Below are positions 7,880-16,888 of a DNA stretch of 55,805 nucleotides, piece after piece. Made by a program: the position numbers and the translations under genes. Positions within the stretch are counted from its first letter, which is position 1. The number at the start of each line of letters is the position of its first letter. The DNA lies in contig CADCBZ010000045.1 of assembly GCA_902799765.1 (NCBI GenBank), positions 1 to 55,805 on the forward strand, in the 5' to 3' direction. Under the pieces are notes generated by a model. The model saw nothing but the letters and a program-made list of their open reading frames with translations, was not told where the DNA came from and ran no database searches. The DNA is from an uncultured Prevotellaceae bacterium. GTDB taxonomy: Bacteria; Bacteroidota; Bacteroidia; Bacteroidales; Bacteroidaceae.

Positions 7880-8554
7880 TTATTCATCTTCTTCGTCGCC
7901 CAGGTGCATGCTATGGGTAACGTCTAAGTCGCCATCTTCCGCATCAGTCTGTGGATGGTCTTCCTGATATTTCGCGTAGGCTTCTTCGATCTCGTCGAGT
8001 TTCTTGTCGCGCAGTTCCTGAATGTCGCTGACGGCATCGCTGTGTTTCTTGTTGATCTGATCGACCGTTTCCTGGAGGCTCTCCGGATCTTCGGCGAGCA
8101 GTTCAACGAAGATTTTCTTCTCTTCGAGCAGAATGGCATCCATGCGTGCCTTGCACTCTTCGTAGAGGCTCTTGGTGGCCTCGGTCAGCAGGTCGTGACG
8201 CTTTTTGTCAACCGGCGGCATCTCGCAGAGCAGGAACTTGCTGTTGGCATCGTCTTCTTCCATCTGCTCCTGGCTTGTCTTGAATTCCGGATGGGCCTCG
8301 AAGATGCCTTCCTGCACGTCGCGGATCACGTCCATGCGCTTGGGCATGACAGCCAGATGGAAGTCGTCCATCTGTACCACCTCGGCCACATCCTCGATGT
8401 TACGCTCCATATTGCCCACGGTGACGGTTACCGGCAACAGCGACATGGGGTCGGCCTTGACGCAGAGGTTTGAATAACGGAAGGTGAGCAGGTAATGGTA
8501 GCTGCCTAACTTTTTCTCAAATGACTTGATCTCTGTTTCTGAAAATTTATTCAT
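7880..8554 (-). CDS. acidic coiled-coil protein with ribosome-recycling-factor-like pattern, last gene of the T6SS spike operon
   Basis: This 224-residue soluble protein starts MNKFSETEIKSFEKKLGSY. Its middle part resembles ribosome recycling factor in order and spacing: a segment FHLAVMPKRMDVIRDVQEGI like the RRF domain II entry, LCEMPPVDKKRHDLLTEATK like the IPPLTEERRKEL turn, then a long charged helix to about residue 195. The tail is very acidic (EDGDLDVTHSMHLGDEEDE). It lies 43 bases downstream of the beta-repeat gene in the same direction and probably ends the same transcript. The RRF resemblance is my reading of the pattern and not a proven homology. A chaperone, adaptor or immunity role for the secretion spike is possible. 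Confidence 0.55.
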   Translation of the reverse strand: MNKFSETEIKSFEKKLGSYHYLLTFRYSNLCVKADPMSLLPVTVTVGNMERNIEDVAEVVQMDDFHLAVMPKRMDVIRDVQEGIFEAHPEFKTSQEQMEEDDANSKFLLCEMPPVDKKRHDLLTEATKSLYEECKARMDAILLEEKKIFVELLAEDPESLQETVDQINKKHSDAVSDIQELRDKKLDEIEEAYAKYQEDHPQTDAEDGDLDVTHSMHLGDEEDE

Positions 8555-8597
8555 ATGTCTTTTTATGCTTTACCTTGTTGATACTATGATTTCCGTT

Positions 8598-10607
8598 TCA
8601 CTCTTTGGGGGCATCCTCCGTCTTCAGCTTGGCACTCAGGTTACCGCCTGAGCCTGGGGCACCTGCGCCCATGCCGTCGCTGATGTTGGGTGAGTTGAAC
8701 GATGACTTGGCCTCCAGGTTATCCACGGTAGCCTTGGGCACCTTCAGGCTGCACTTGATCTCGGTATCGGCATTGATGGTGGTCTTGCCGTAGAGGTTGG
8801 TCTCGCTGCCGCTGACGGCTGTCTTTCCGTCGGAGAGCTGAACCACGGCCTTGGCTTCGCCCTGCTGGGCCTCGAGTGTGTTGTCGGCAAAGAGGCCGAT
8901 CTCCTCGCTCTGAGCCTGCAGCTTCTTGCTCTTGAGGTCTTTCGAGAAGGCACCCACATACATCTTTTCTGCCACGGTCTTGATGACACCGCCCTCAGCC
9001 AGCTTGCTGTCGGTTCGCTTCTCTTTCTCCACATCCATCGCCTTCACGTCGATAGACTTGGCGTTGATACTCATGCTGCCGGTAGCCTTGCCTTCGGTGT
9101 CGGTGGCGGAGAAGCTGTTCTTCTCGGCACGGACGCTGAAGCTGCTGTCCTTCGTGAGGGCCGTCTCCTTGGTTTCGCCGCCGTCGAGCTGCGTGTCAAC
9201 AGCTTTCACGGAGACGGTCTTGGAGTTGATGATGACATCGCCCTCAGAGGTGTAGGTGGCCTTGGTCAGCTTACCCTTCTCATCGACATCGACATCCTTG
9301 GCGTTGACGGTCGAGGCCTCGATGGTCTTGGAGCGGAGCAGGATCTTGCCGTCGGCGGTAAGGCCCTTTTCCTTGTATTTCTTCTCGGCAATCTCGTAAT
9401 CGACGCTCTCGAGCGTGATGTTCTTGGAGCGGATAATCACATCGCCCTCGTTCTGGTATTGCGCCTTCGTGAGTACATCCTTGTCGTCGGCCTCCATGTT
9501 GGTTGCGCCAGAGGTGGTGATATCGACATTCTTCATGTTCACCTTGAGACTGTTGCCTTCGAGCAGGGAGCCTTTCTCATCGTGGTCGCCCATGATGTTC
9601 ATGGTGTTCGTCAGGATGTTGATACCGGCTTCGGGATTGGTGCGTACGTTACCGTCGCCGTCCATGGCCGACAGGTTTACCGTCTCGCTGACGATATTGA
9701 CGGAGGAGAAGGTGGAATCTTTCTTGAACTGGTCGTCGCTGGTCTTGGCGATCTCTTCCTTCCTGGCCTGGAAGTACTTGAGCAGCCGCTGGGTCTCGCC
9801 CTGCATCGACAGCAGGTTGGAGTATTTGTAGATGCTCTCGGAGAGGGCCTTTGAGAGATCCTCGATCTCATCGTTCAGCGAGTCCATGTCGAGATAGTCG
9901 GTACGTATGCAGTCGTCGCCATCGCCGAGCTTGCTCTTCTTCTCCAGCAGTTCATCGATTGCCTGACGCTGGGTCTTGAATTCCTCTTGGGCAGTCTTCA
10001 CTTGTGCGTCGATCTGCTCTTTGGAGCCCTTGAGCGTCTGGATCTGTTCTTCGATCCGGGCTTTGAGTCCGTCGAGGCTTTGGATAGCCGTCAGATCCAC
10101 CTGGGAGTCGGAGTTGATCCGGATGCCGCCTTCCGTGATGCTGTTGACAGCGGGGAAAGCTCCGTCTTTCTGCACGCGGTCGCTCTGGATGGTGATGTTG
10201 GCTGCCTGGGAGATGAGACTGGATACGTCGCCGATGATGTGCTCGTTGCCATCGATGCCGGGATTCTCGGCTATCTGTTCAATGATAGGTGCACGCATGT
10301 CGATCTTTCCCAAGTTGCCGGCACCTTGCATGCTGACATCATTGCCCTTGATGATCACGCTCGAATGGGCGTCAGGGTTCAGCACACCTCCAAAGTTGAC
10401 GTCACCGATGATAATCTCGGGGGCGGAGAGGACGATGCGCTTGTCATCGCGGATCAATTTGCCCATCGACTGGTTGAAGTTATCGACCTTGAGGTTATAA
10501 ATCTCGTCCTTCAACTGGCGAATGGCTTTCAGAACGCCTTCCTTGAAGTCGCCTGAGGTCAGTTCGTCGATTTTCTCATCCCAACTCTTATATACTGAAT
10601 CTGCCAT
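8598..10607 (-). CDS. beta-repeat needle-like protein of the T6SS spike operon
   Basis: The 669-residue protein begins MADSVYKSWDEKIDELTSG. Residues 55-170 are short beta strands of the gp5/VgrG needle type (IVLSAPEIIIGDV, VIIKGNDVSMQG, NITIQS). Residues 185-285 are a charged coiled coil. From about 300 to 640 similar units recur with a core such as EGDVIIRSKNITLESVD, ADGKILLRSKTIEAS and EGDVIINSKTVSVKAVD. The C-terminus is Gly-rich (GMGAGAPGSGGN). No catalytic motif and no PAAR motif is visible. It lies 12 bases after the VgrG gene in the same operon, so it probably decorates or extends the spike; a structural role is an inference. Confidence 0.65.
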   Translation of the reverse strand: MADSVYKSWDEKIDELTSGDFKEGVLKAIRQLKDEIYNLKVDNFNQSMGKLIRDDKRIVLSAPEIIIGDVNFGGVLNPDAHSSVIIKGNDVSMQGAGNLGKIDMRAPIIEQIAENPGIDGNEHIIGDVSSLISQAANITIQSDRVQKDGAFPAVNSITEGGIRINSDSQVDLTAIQSLDGLKARIEEQIQTLKGSKEQIDAQVKTAQEEFKTQRQAIDELLEKKSKLGDGDDCIRTDYLDMDSLNDEIEDLSKALSESIYKYSNLLSMQGETQRLLKYFQARKEEIAKTSDDQFKKDSTFSSVNIVSETVNLSAMDGDGNVRTNPEAGINILTNTMNIMGDHDEKGSLLEGNSLKVNMKNVDITTSGATNMEADDKDVLTKAQYQNEGDVIIRSKNITLESVDYEIAEKKYKEKGLTADGKILLRSKTIEASTVNAKDVDVDEKGKLTKATYTSEGDVIINSKTVSVKAVDTQLDGGETKETALTKDSSFSVRAEKNSFSATDTEGKATGSMSINAKSIDVKAMDVEKEKRTDSKLAEGGVIKTVAEKMYVGAFSKDLKSKKLQAQSEEIGLFADNTLEAQQGEAKAVVQLSDGKTAVSGSETNLYGKTTINADTEIKCSLKVPKATVDNLEAKSSFNSPNISDGMGAGAPGSGGNLSAKLKTEDAPKE

Positions 10608-10619
10608 AATCTTTACTAT

Positions 10620-13600
10620 TTATTTGGTGTTGATAATTGCGTTCTTGAGCATGCCCTCATTGCCGAGGTCGGCATGAACCCAAGTCTTGATGCTTTCTTT
10701 TTCAAACCTGCAAGTGGAACCCTTCTCGTCGGAGAAGATAATCTTTCCGCCTTTTCCGTCCCATACTCTTCGATCCCATCCCAACTTGGGCTTCTCGGTA
10801 TTGAACATCTGTGAATAGGCCTGCTTCACACCGACAGCGTCGATCAAGCCATTGGCGATTTTCGTCATATACTTGTTGATGATGCTCCTTTTGGGGGCGA
10901 GACGGGCTACTTCGGCCCAATTCTCATCGACTAGTTTGAGATCAACCTTGTCGTAACAGATGGTGATGAATTTGCCTGGCTTACCTTTGGCTACACCCAA
11001 TTGAGGCGGAAGCAGGTTCTCCTCACTCTTGAAGAGTTCAAGGAGGAACAAGGCCACGAGCCAGCGCTTGAGGCGCTTGGGATTAATAAATGCATCGAAT
11101 CCGGCAGGACAGCTGGGCTTGAGGAAGAGCGCTCCGGGGCCTTTATTGGTATCGCCAAAGTTGTTATGCCAATTATGGATCAGCGTCTCCAATTCAGATT
11201 TGTTAGCGGCGAAGATGGCCTTCTTGAACGCGTTGTCGATCCACTTGGTAGCCTGATCCTCTTTGCGGCCCAATGTGGCATCATTGATGGCCTTGATGGT
11301 ATCGTCGTTGATGCAGTTCTTGAAGTCGAGCACATGTTTGTGGAGTGCCCAGACGGCATGTCCGAAGTGATCCATGGCGGGCTTCATGTAGAGCTCAACA
11401 TCTTTGACGGTTACCAGTTTCTCGCCATTGATACCCTTGATGGGTTGGCGGTCTTTCTCCATACCTTTCAATTTCGTATGGTTGAACACATCGAGGTTGA
11501 TGGTGCCGCCCTGGCCTTTCTCGTCGTTATACTTGAATTCACCAGCAGCAGCCTTGAAGCCCTGTTCCCTGACTTGAGGCTTACCGTCAGCGCCTTTCTT
11601 CCATACAGAATTCAGGTAGGTGTTATAGCTCGTCTGCGACTTGAGGGCCTCCTCACGCAGTTTGGCGTAGTCGTTGCAGAAGTTGCCAACCTTCTGGTTG
11701 ATACGACTGATGTAGGCCGAAGTCTTGGCATAGAAGATCTGTTTCTCCGGGTCTTTCTCCACCACCAGACGATCCTGCCAGGCCTTGCTGTATTTGTCAA
11801 CAGGCACCTCGGCTCTGCCTTTGCCTGCCTCAAGCATGAGGTAGTTGCGTGACTTAACCAAGAGTGTACCTTCGATGGGGCGGAGGAATACATCAGCCAG
11901 ACAGCGGAGCAGATACATATCCACCACCTGGAACTGGCCCGTGGCTTCTTTGGCTTTGCTCTTGGCGGTATCTATGGCATTTTCCTTTGCCATCTTGGCA
12001 CCGTCGGCAATGGCACCTCCAACGGCGCTTCCAGCTTTCTTTGTCCAGCCCCAGAGTTTTTTCCCGAAAGTAGGATCCGGGTGCTTGAAGCCGTCGCCAT
12101 CATCAGCTCCGTGATTGTCGTTATCCGGCTCGGGTGCGCTGTTCTCATTGGTCACGTTGGTGCCTGAGATCAGTCGCAGGTTATTGCCGGCTTCGATGGA
12201 TACGTTCTTACCCTTGATCTTGACATCACCATTAGGTGCGCTGATGGAGATACCTGTGAAGGCGTTGATGCCTACCGTACCAAAGGGGGAGGAGATATTC
12301 ACGCTACGTTTAGTGGATGACATGTTGACAGAGAACATGCCGAACTCATCGGTGATATTGATACCGCCACACAGTTTGCGGGCATCCTTACCAAACGTGA
12401 GATTCTTGCCTAAGCCGGGGATATAGGTACCCAGTTTGCTGAGCATTGGGGTAAGGGTCTGAACGAACTTACCGTCGTTTTCTGCAATATCGAATGAGAT
12501 TCTCTGGCCGCTGGGCGACTTGATAACCATACTCTCATCGGGGCGGACGTGCTCCTTTGAGTAGAGGCTACCCGTGACGTAGGGGCGCTCAATATTGTCG
12601 CAGTCGAAGTTCACCATCACCTCATCACCTTGACGCGGCTTGAAATATACACCGCCTTCCTGGGTGGCCATAGGCATGGCTACGCGTACCCAAGGTGAGG
12701 CCACCTCTGAGAGCAATACTTCCCATTTCTTGGACAGCTTCTTGACAACGGCTTCCGACTCGTCCTGAGCTTTCTGGGCGGTACAGACTTCCTGCTCAGC
12801 ATCTTTCAGGAGGCTCTTGGTCGTTTCGATGCTATTTTCAGTTCTTTTCTCCTGTCTCTTTCTCAGGAATTCCATCGGGGTGTCGGAACTACTGCTGCTA
12901 TAAGCTTTCAGGTCCTCTTCGGCGCCTTCCAGCACCTCTTTTTCAACTTTCAGCTTCTGACACTCTTCCTCCTGCTGGACTTTCTCTTTCAAGAGAGCGT
13001 CCTCTTTTTCCTTTTGATCCGGGTCTTTGGCAGCAGCCTCCAGTTTGCTGGCCAGCGAGTCGGGGTTCGTATCGTCAGTCAGGTTATCGTTGATCTTGTT
13101 GATACGCTTGGTGATGGCCTCCAGCTTGGCCTTGTTCTCTTCATGTTTCCTCTCGAAGACCTCTTTCTGCTGCCTGACATCGGTATACCACACAAGTGAT
13201 CCCTCAATTCTTGCCAATGTCCTGTTTTGATTTTTCTGCATTTCCAGCTTCTGTTGCAGCTGTTCCTGCTTGGCCTGGGCCTTTTTTGTGATGTCGGTCT
13301 TCTTTTCCAGGTCATCCTTTGCCTCTTTAAGGTCATGCTGCAGTATAGGATCGCCAACGGCCTGCCAAGGGAAGGCAATACGTACACGACCCTGATTCTT
13401 GGGATCCTTGTTCTCGACGATAAATGCCGTCTGTGGGCCAGACTTCCTGACGACAGGCTCTTCGATGACTGGAGGGAGTACACGGTCTTTTTCTTTATCT
13501 TCTGTCTCAATGACGGGAATGACGTCGATCTGCTGCGATTGCACGATCTTGGTAGTTGTGCTGCCAGGCACGGTTCCTGTCTTCTTGCTGATGTTCGACT

Positions 13601-15059
13601 GTTGCTGGACGCGTATGACGATAAATTTGCCTGAAATCTTATCGATGGTCACCAGATCGCCGAGTTTGGCAGGAATGATGTTGGTGCCCATATCGATGTG
13701 CATGATTTTCTTCTGCTGAGCCTCTTCGCCTTTGCGAATCTGAGAATAGTAGGCCAGTTTCAACCAACCTTCTTTCGCGGCTGTTCCGAATTGGACAGCT
13801 GAGGTGCCGTCATACTGCTGTGGCTTGTTCTTATAGCAATCCACCCAAGCCTTGTTACCACCGGCATTGGCTTGGGAGGCATTATATTTGGCAAACGCTA
13901 AATCTATGCCATACTTAACCACCGTACTTTTAGCGATGCCTTTGGGTCCCTCCCAGGCATCATCGGAATTAGAAACAATCTGCGAGAAGATGTCGAGAGA
14001 GATCTTCCTGATGGCGCTCTTGGCGTCGTACATACCGATGACTCTTCCAAAGTTTGAGAAGTTGTCCTTGAACATCGGGAAGATATAGTCGTCGTGAGCC
14101 AGCTCAGAGTTGTAGGTATAATCAGTACCGAAGGTGCCTACCGGATAGCCAGTCTTGTCTTTTTCTACAGGACTGTTGTTGAGTTCACCTTTCTTCTCAC
14201 TCTTGACGCTGTCGCGAGTGAAGGCTTTGATGTTGAGTGGGGCGGTTGACATGTTCTGATAGGACACCGAGGCGTAGTTCTTGATGAGTTGCGGCTCGGA
14301 TTTCTTCGGCAAACCCAATATCAGCTGTCCGTCCTCGAACATCAGGAACTCGCCGCAACGGTTGGCGACGCGGACCATGAAGTCGTAGAACGACTCGTTG
14401 TACTGCACGAGGTAAGGCTGGATGAATTCATTGTTCGTACCTGGTTGAGCAGCATTGGGGTACACCAGGCTTTGCATGTTTTCGGTATTGACCTTTACCA
14501 ACGGACTCTTGAATCCGAAAATCTTGCTCTCAGCGGTCAGGATATCTGCGCCCAGTCGCTTCGTGACGTAAGCCTTGCTATACTCGTTGAGCGTCATGAG
14601 TTTGTCCATGCTGAACATGTTCAATTTCACAAAGAGCATATTCTTCTTGGAATCCCTGACCATCTGAGGGACGATCTCATGCACATAATAGTTCTCGGCA
14701 ATGGTGGTAGCAGCTTTCGGATCTGAGACAGGCATCAACGTGAGTGTCACTCTGCGCTGCAGCAGGAGTTCCTTCAAATCGTCCTGCGAAATGAATGAGG
14801 ATGACTCAGATACCTTGTCAGACTGGAAACTGATCTGTATGTTGGCGACGATACAACCTGGCTGATAGATCTTCCTCTCAAACAACAGCTCGTCGAGATT
14901 GATGTCGAACGACTCTCCATTCTTTGTCAAGGTAGTCTTTGTGCGCTGGATGATCGTCAATTCAGGAACTTTCTTCCCAGGATCTTCAATATTTTCGTGA
15001 AAAAAGAGCTTGTAGATAAACTCTGAGGCGTTTTCGTAAATGGCGTTTGACATAATCAT
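10620..15059 (-). CDS. vgrG: VgrG-like T6SS spike protein with coiled-coil insertion and C-terminal extension
   Basis: This 1479-residue protein is the spike of a contractile secretion machine, of the Bacteroidetes type VI class. Residues 1-500 correspond to the gp27-like base (FYDFMVRVANRCGEFLMFED). The gp5-like OB fold starts at about 535 (NKDPKNQGRVRIAFPWQ), is interrupted by some 210 residues of coiled coil (about 575-785), then resumes with ASPWVRVAMPMATQEGGVYF and RQGDEVMVNF. A beta-helical needle (SPSGQRISF, then repeats to KGKNVSIEAGNNLRLISG) ends near 1000. Residues 1005-1479 form an extra domain starting with Ala/Gly-rich segments (AGSAVGGAIADGAKMA) and with no family I recognise; it may be an effector or adaptor. 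A second ATG at 15053 is an alternative start. Confidence 0.8.
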   Translation of the reverse strand: MIMSNAIYENASEFIYKLFFHENIEDPGKKVPELTIIQRTKTTLTKNGESFDINLDELLFERKIYQPGCIVANIQISFQSDKVSESSSFISQDDLKELLLQRRVTLTLMPVSDPKAATTIAENYYVHEIVPQMVRDSKKNMLFVKLNMFSMDKLMTLNEYSKAYVTKRLGADILTAESKIFGFKSPLVKVNTENMQSLVYPNAAQPGTNNEFIQPYLVQYNESFYDFMVRVANRCGEFLMFEDGQLILGLPKKSEPQLIKNYASVSYQNMSTAPLNIKAFTRDSVKSEKKGELNNSPVEKDKTGYPVGTFGTDYTYNSELAHDDYIFPMFKDNFSNFGRVIGMYDAKSAIRKISLDIFSQIVSNSDDAWEGPKGIAKSTVVKYGIDLAFAKYNASQANAGGNKAWVDCYKNKPQQYDGTSAVQFGTAAKEGWLKLAYYSQIRKGEEAQQKKIMHIDMGTNIIPAKLGDLVTIDKISGKFIVIRVQQQSNISKKTGTVPGSTTTKIVQSQQIDVIPVIETEDKEKDRVLPPVIEEPVVRKSGPQTAFIVENKDPKNQGRVRIAFPWQAVGDPILQHDLKEAKDDLEKKTDITKKAQAKQEQLQQKLEMQKNQNRTLARIEGSLVWYTDVRQQKEVFERKHEENKAKLEAITKRINKINDNLTDDTNPDSLASKLEAAAKDPDQKEKEDALLKEKVQQEEECQKLKVEKEVLEGAEEDLKAYSSSSSDTPMEFLRKRQEKRTENSIETTKSLLKDAEQEVCTAQKAQDESEAVVKKLSKKWEVLLSEVASPWVRVAMPMATQEGGVYFKPRQGDEVMVNFDCDNIERPYVTGSLYSKEHVRPDESMVIKSPSGQRISFDIAENDGKFVQTLTPMLSKLGTYIPGLGKNLTFGKDARKLCGGINITDEFGMFSVNMSSTKRSVNISSPFGTVGINAFTGISISAPNGDVKIKGKNVSIEAGNNLRLISGTNVTNENSAPEPDNDNHGADDGDGFKHPDPTFGKKLWGWTKKAGSAVGGAIADGAKMAKENAIDTAKSKAKEATGQFQVVDMYLLRCLADVFLRPIEGTLLVKSRNYLMLEAGKGRAEVPVDKYSKAWQDRLVVEKDPEKQIFYAKTSAYISRINQKVGNFCNDYAKLREEALKSQTSYNTYLNSVWKKGADGKPQVREQGFKAAAGEFKYNDEKGQGGTINLDVFNHTKLKGMEKDRQPIKGINGEKLVTVKDVELYMKPAMDHFGHAVWALHKHVLDFKNCINDDTIKAINDATLGRKEDQATKWIDNAFKKAIFAANKSELETLIHNWHNNFGDTNKGPGALFLKPSCPAGFDAFINPKRLKRWLVALFLLELFKSEENLLPPQLGVAKGKPGKFITICYDKVDLKLVDENWAEVARLAPKRSIINKYMTKIANGLIDAVGVKQAYSQMFNTEKPKLGWDRRVWDGKGGKIIFSDEKGSTCRFEKESIKTWVHADLGNEGMLKNAIINTK

Positions 15060-15064
15060 TTAAT

Positions 15065-15547
15065 TTAATCGTTGGTGATATTCAGTTCGTGCATATTCTC
15101 CATGCCGAGGTATGAAATCTTATTCAAGGCCAAGACGATGCTGACTTCCAGTTGCTCGTCGCCTGTTTCATCATCATTCTTACATGACTCCATGATATCG
15201 ACGACATAGCCTTCTACCATCATACCGTCCTTGTAGCTCGTCATGCGCTGATAGGCATTGAATACGGGGTCGAAGATGATGGAGAACGGGTGACTTCTGT
15301 TCTCGTCCATCAGCTTGTAGAAAGTCGAACAGTCATTGAGCGAAGAAGCCTTGACTGTGAAAATCAGGTTCTCTGTCAGGAATGAGCCGTAGGGGTTGTT
15401 GAAATCATCGCGCTCGCGATAGCAACGGTATTTGTAGTCTATCACGCTCAGGCAATTTGTCTTGAGCACATTATCTGGCATCTCAAAGAAATTCTCCGGA
15501 AAGAGAACGGCTTTCAGATTTTGTGGATTCCTATTCAAATTCATCAT
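15065..15547 (-). CDS. second Hcp/tube-like protein of the T6SS operon
   Basis: From the ATG at 15547, which overlaps the stop of the upstream TssD gene as ATGA, the protein has 160 residues. It is all-beta in pattern (ENLIFTVKASSLNDCSTF, DPVFNAYQRMTSYKDGMMV, EQLEVSIVLALNKISYLG), without signal peptide or membrane segment. It resembles Hcp-like tube or tail-tube-initiator proteins in length and strand pattern, and its place between Hcp and VgrG fits a tube-to-spike connector. The assignment rests mostly on context. An in-frame ATG at 15556 is an alternative start. Confidence 0.55.
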   Translation of the reverse strand: MMNLNRNPQNLKAVLFPENFFEMPDNVLKTNCLSVIDYKYRCYRERDDFNNPYGSFLTENLIFTVKASSLNDCSTFYKLMDENRSHPFSIIFDPVFNAYQRMTSYKDGMMVEGYVVDIMESCKNDDETGDEQLEVSIVLALNKISYLGMENMHELNITND

Positions 15548-15957
15548 TGTACACAATTGATTGTTACGCCGTCGATGGTCTCCTGTTCGGCAACGATGGA
15601 AATTCTTAACTTACGGACTTTGTCTGTATTGAAATGAAACTCCTCCTCGATGGAGTAAATCATGGCATTCTCAAAGAGAATATCCTTCGTCTCGCCTTTC
15701 TGACTGGCACTTGGCGGCAATTCAATATGAATTCTGCCTGACTCAGCATCCTGAGAGATAAACCACTGGTAAAGAGAAATGTCTTCACGTCCTGGTGCCA
15801 CGATGGTCATGTCGATCCGTTCGCAGAACTTGTCTGCGTCTGGTCTGAGCTCATTGCAATGTCTGCAGGTGTGACACTTGTAATCCATCAGTAAATAATC
15901 ATTTGTGTATTTGCCGATCTCGTTGTTGCCGATTTGTAATTTCTTTAATAATGACAT
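15544..15957 (-). CDS. tssD: TssD (Hcp) type VI secretion tube protein
   Basis: The 137-residue protein fits the Bacteroidetes TssD/Hcp family: MSLLKKLQIGNNEIGKYTND at the start, a central MTIVAPGREDISLYQWFISQ in the place of the usual LFDWMIS motif, then IHIELPPSA and FENAMIYSIEEEFHF, ending in the beta strand RKLRISIVAEQETIDGVTI. Hcp rings stack into the tube that is pushed out of the cell. A CHTCRHC segment near residue 30 is unusual and could bind metal. It is the first gene of the five-gene minus-strand operon; no sheath, baseplate or ClpV genes are in the window. Confidence 0.75.
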   Translation of the reverse strand: MSLLKKLQIGNNEIGKYTNDYLLMDYKCHTCRHCNELRPDADKFCERIDMTIVAPGREDISLYQWFISQDAESGRIHIELPPSASQKGETKDILFENAMIYSIEEEFHFNTDKVRKLRISIVAEQETIDGVTINCVQ

Positions 15958-16016
15958 ATTCTCTTCTTTTTAATTTTCAGATATTGCTTACAACCTTTTT
16001 ATGATTGATTTCGGGT

Positions 16017-16025
16017 GCAAAGGTA
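16017..16025 (-). promoter_or_regulatory. -7 element upstream of the T6SS spike operon
   Basis: TACCTTTGC on the minus strand at 16025-16017 lies 60 bases upstream of the tssD start. No clear TTTG box stands at the usual distance, so the promoter call is tentative. Confidence 0.4.
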
Positions 16026-16151
16026 TGATGTTTTTCCGATATAAATGCATGATTGCCAAAAGAATGCTCAATTTATTGTGACATGAAGTCGTTTTTGCGT
16101 CAAATCCGTTCCATCGTGTCGGATTTTGTCGTTTCAGAGTTTATAAACGAA

Positions 16152-16177
16152 TCATCCCCGCTGGTTGGCGGGGATGA
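16152..16177 (-). terminator. hairpin downstream of the lipoprotein gene
   Basis: TCATCCCCGC (16152-16161) and GCGGGGATGA (16168-16177) form a perfect ten-base-pair stem with a six-base loop, 17 bases after the stop of the 16195-16794 gene and between it and the T6SS operon promoter. The run of T after it is weak, but position and strength fit an intrinsic terminator. Confidence 0.65.
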
Positions 16178-16194
16178 CTGTTTCTATTCATTTT

Positions 16195-16794
16195 CTATTC
16201 TTTGGCCATTTTCTTGAGGGCCTTGGCGAATCGGCCTGTAGCGACACCGCAGCCATTGTTGCTGATGTAGGTGCTGTCGTTGTCAACCTCTGAGCGGGTG
16301 TAGGCTCCGCCATAACGGTAGCGATCCCAGTCCCAATAGCCGACGTTGGCCAGATCGAAGTCATAGATGCGATCTTCCCAGTCGTACATCGTCCCGCTGA
16401 AATAGCTGGAGTTGATGGAGTAGTCGCGCCAGTCGATACGTACATTGTTCCATCCGGGAGCATCGTAATAGATGTAGATGTTGCCGTTGTTGACTTCCCA
16501 GCGGAAGGAGCTGTAGGCGTACTCACGCTCATCATAGATGTTGTAATCTACTTCGTAGCCAATACCGCTTGTTACATAACCGTAACTGTCATATACGCCA
16601 CCATCGAAGCGCCAAACGGTGTAGAACTCGCCATCCAGGAACTCATCACCCCAGCGGTTGGTGTAATAGGTATCAAGGCTACCTTTCCAGTTGCCGTTGA
16701 TGAGGTAGTTGGCTATCTGCTGGTCTGTGTCACAGCTGGTCATTGTGAACAGTGTGGTCATCATTGCGAATGCGTAGTAAAGTAACTTCTTCAT
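16195..16794 (-). CDS. Tyr/Asp-rich lipocalin-like lipoprotein
   Basis: The 199-residue product begins MKKLLYYAFAMMTTLFTMTSC, a signal peptide with a lipobox and Cys at residue 21, so it is probably a membrane-anchored lipoprotein. The mature part opens with ANYLINGNWKGSLDTYY, the pattern of lipocalin-like or copper-resistance-like small domains of Bacteroidetes, and is rich in Tyr, Trp and Asp (WDWDRYRYGGAYTRSEVDND). The C-terminus is basic (FAKALKKMAKE). It is a single gene with its own hairpin terminator. The specific function is unknown. Confidence 0.65.
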   Translation of the reverse strand: MKKLLYYAFAMMTTLFTMTSCDTDQQIANYLINGNWKGSLDTYYTNRWGDEFLDGEFYTVWRFDGGVYDSYGYVTSGIGYEVDYNIYDEREYAYSSFRWEVNNGNIYIYYDAPGWNNVRIDWRDYSINSSYFSGTMYDWEDRIYDFDLANVGYWDWDRYRYGGAYTRSEVDNDSTYISNNGCGVATGRFAKALKKMAKE

Positions 16795-16888
16795 AATCGT
16801 AACGTTTTAAAATTGATTTCTGGTGCAAAATTAAGGAGAATCCTCCGCCGTAGCAAGAGAATTCTCCTATTCTTGGGTAGGACTTTCC

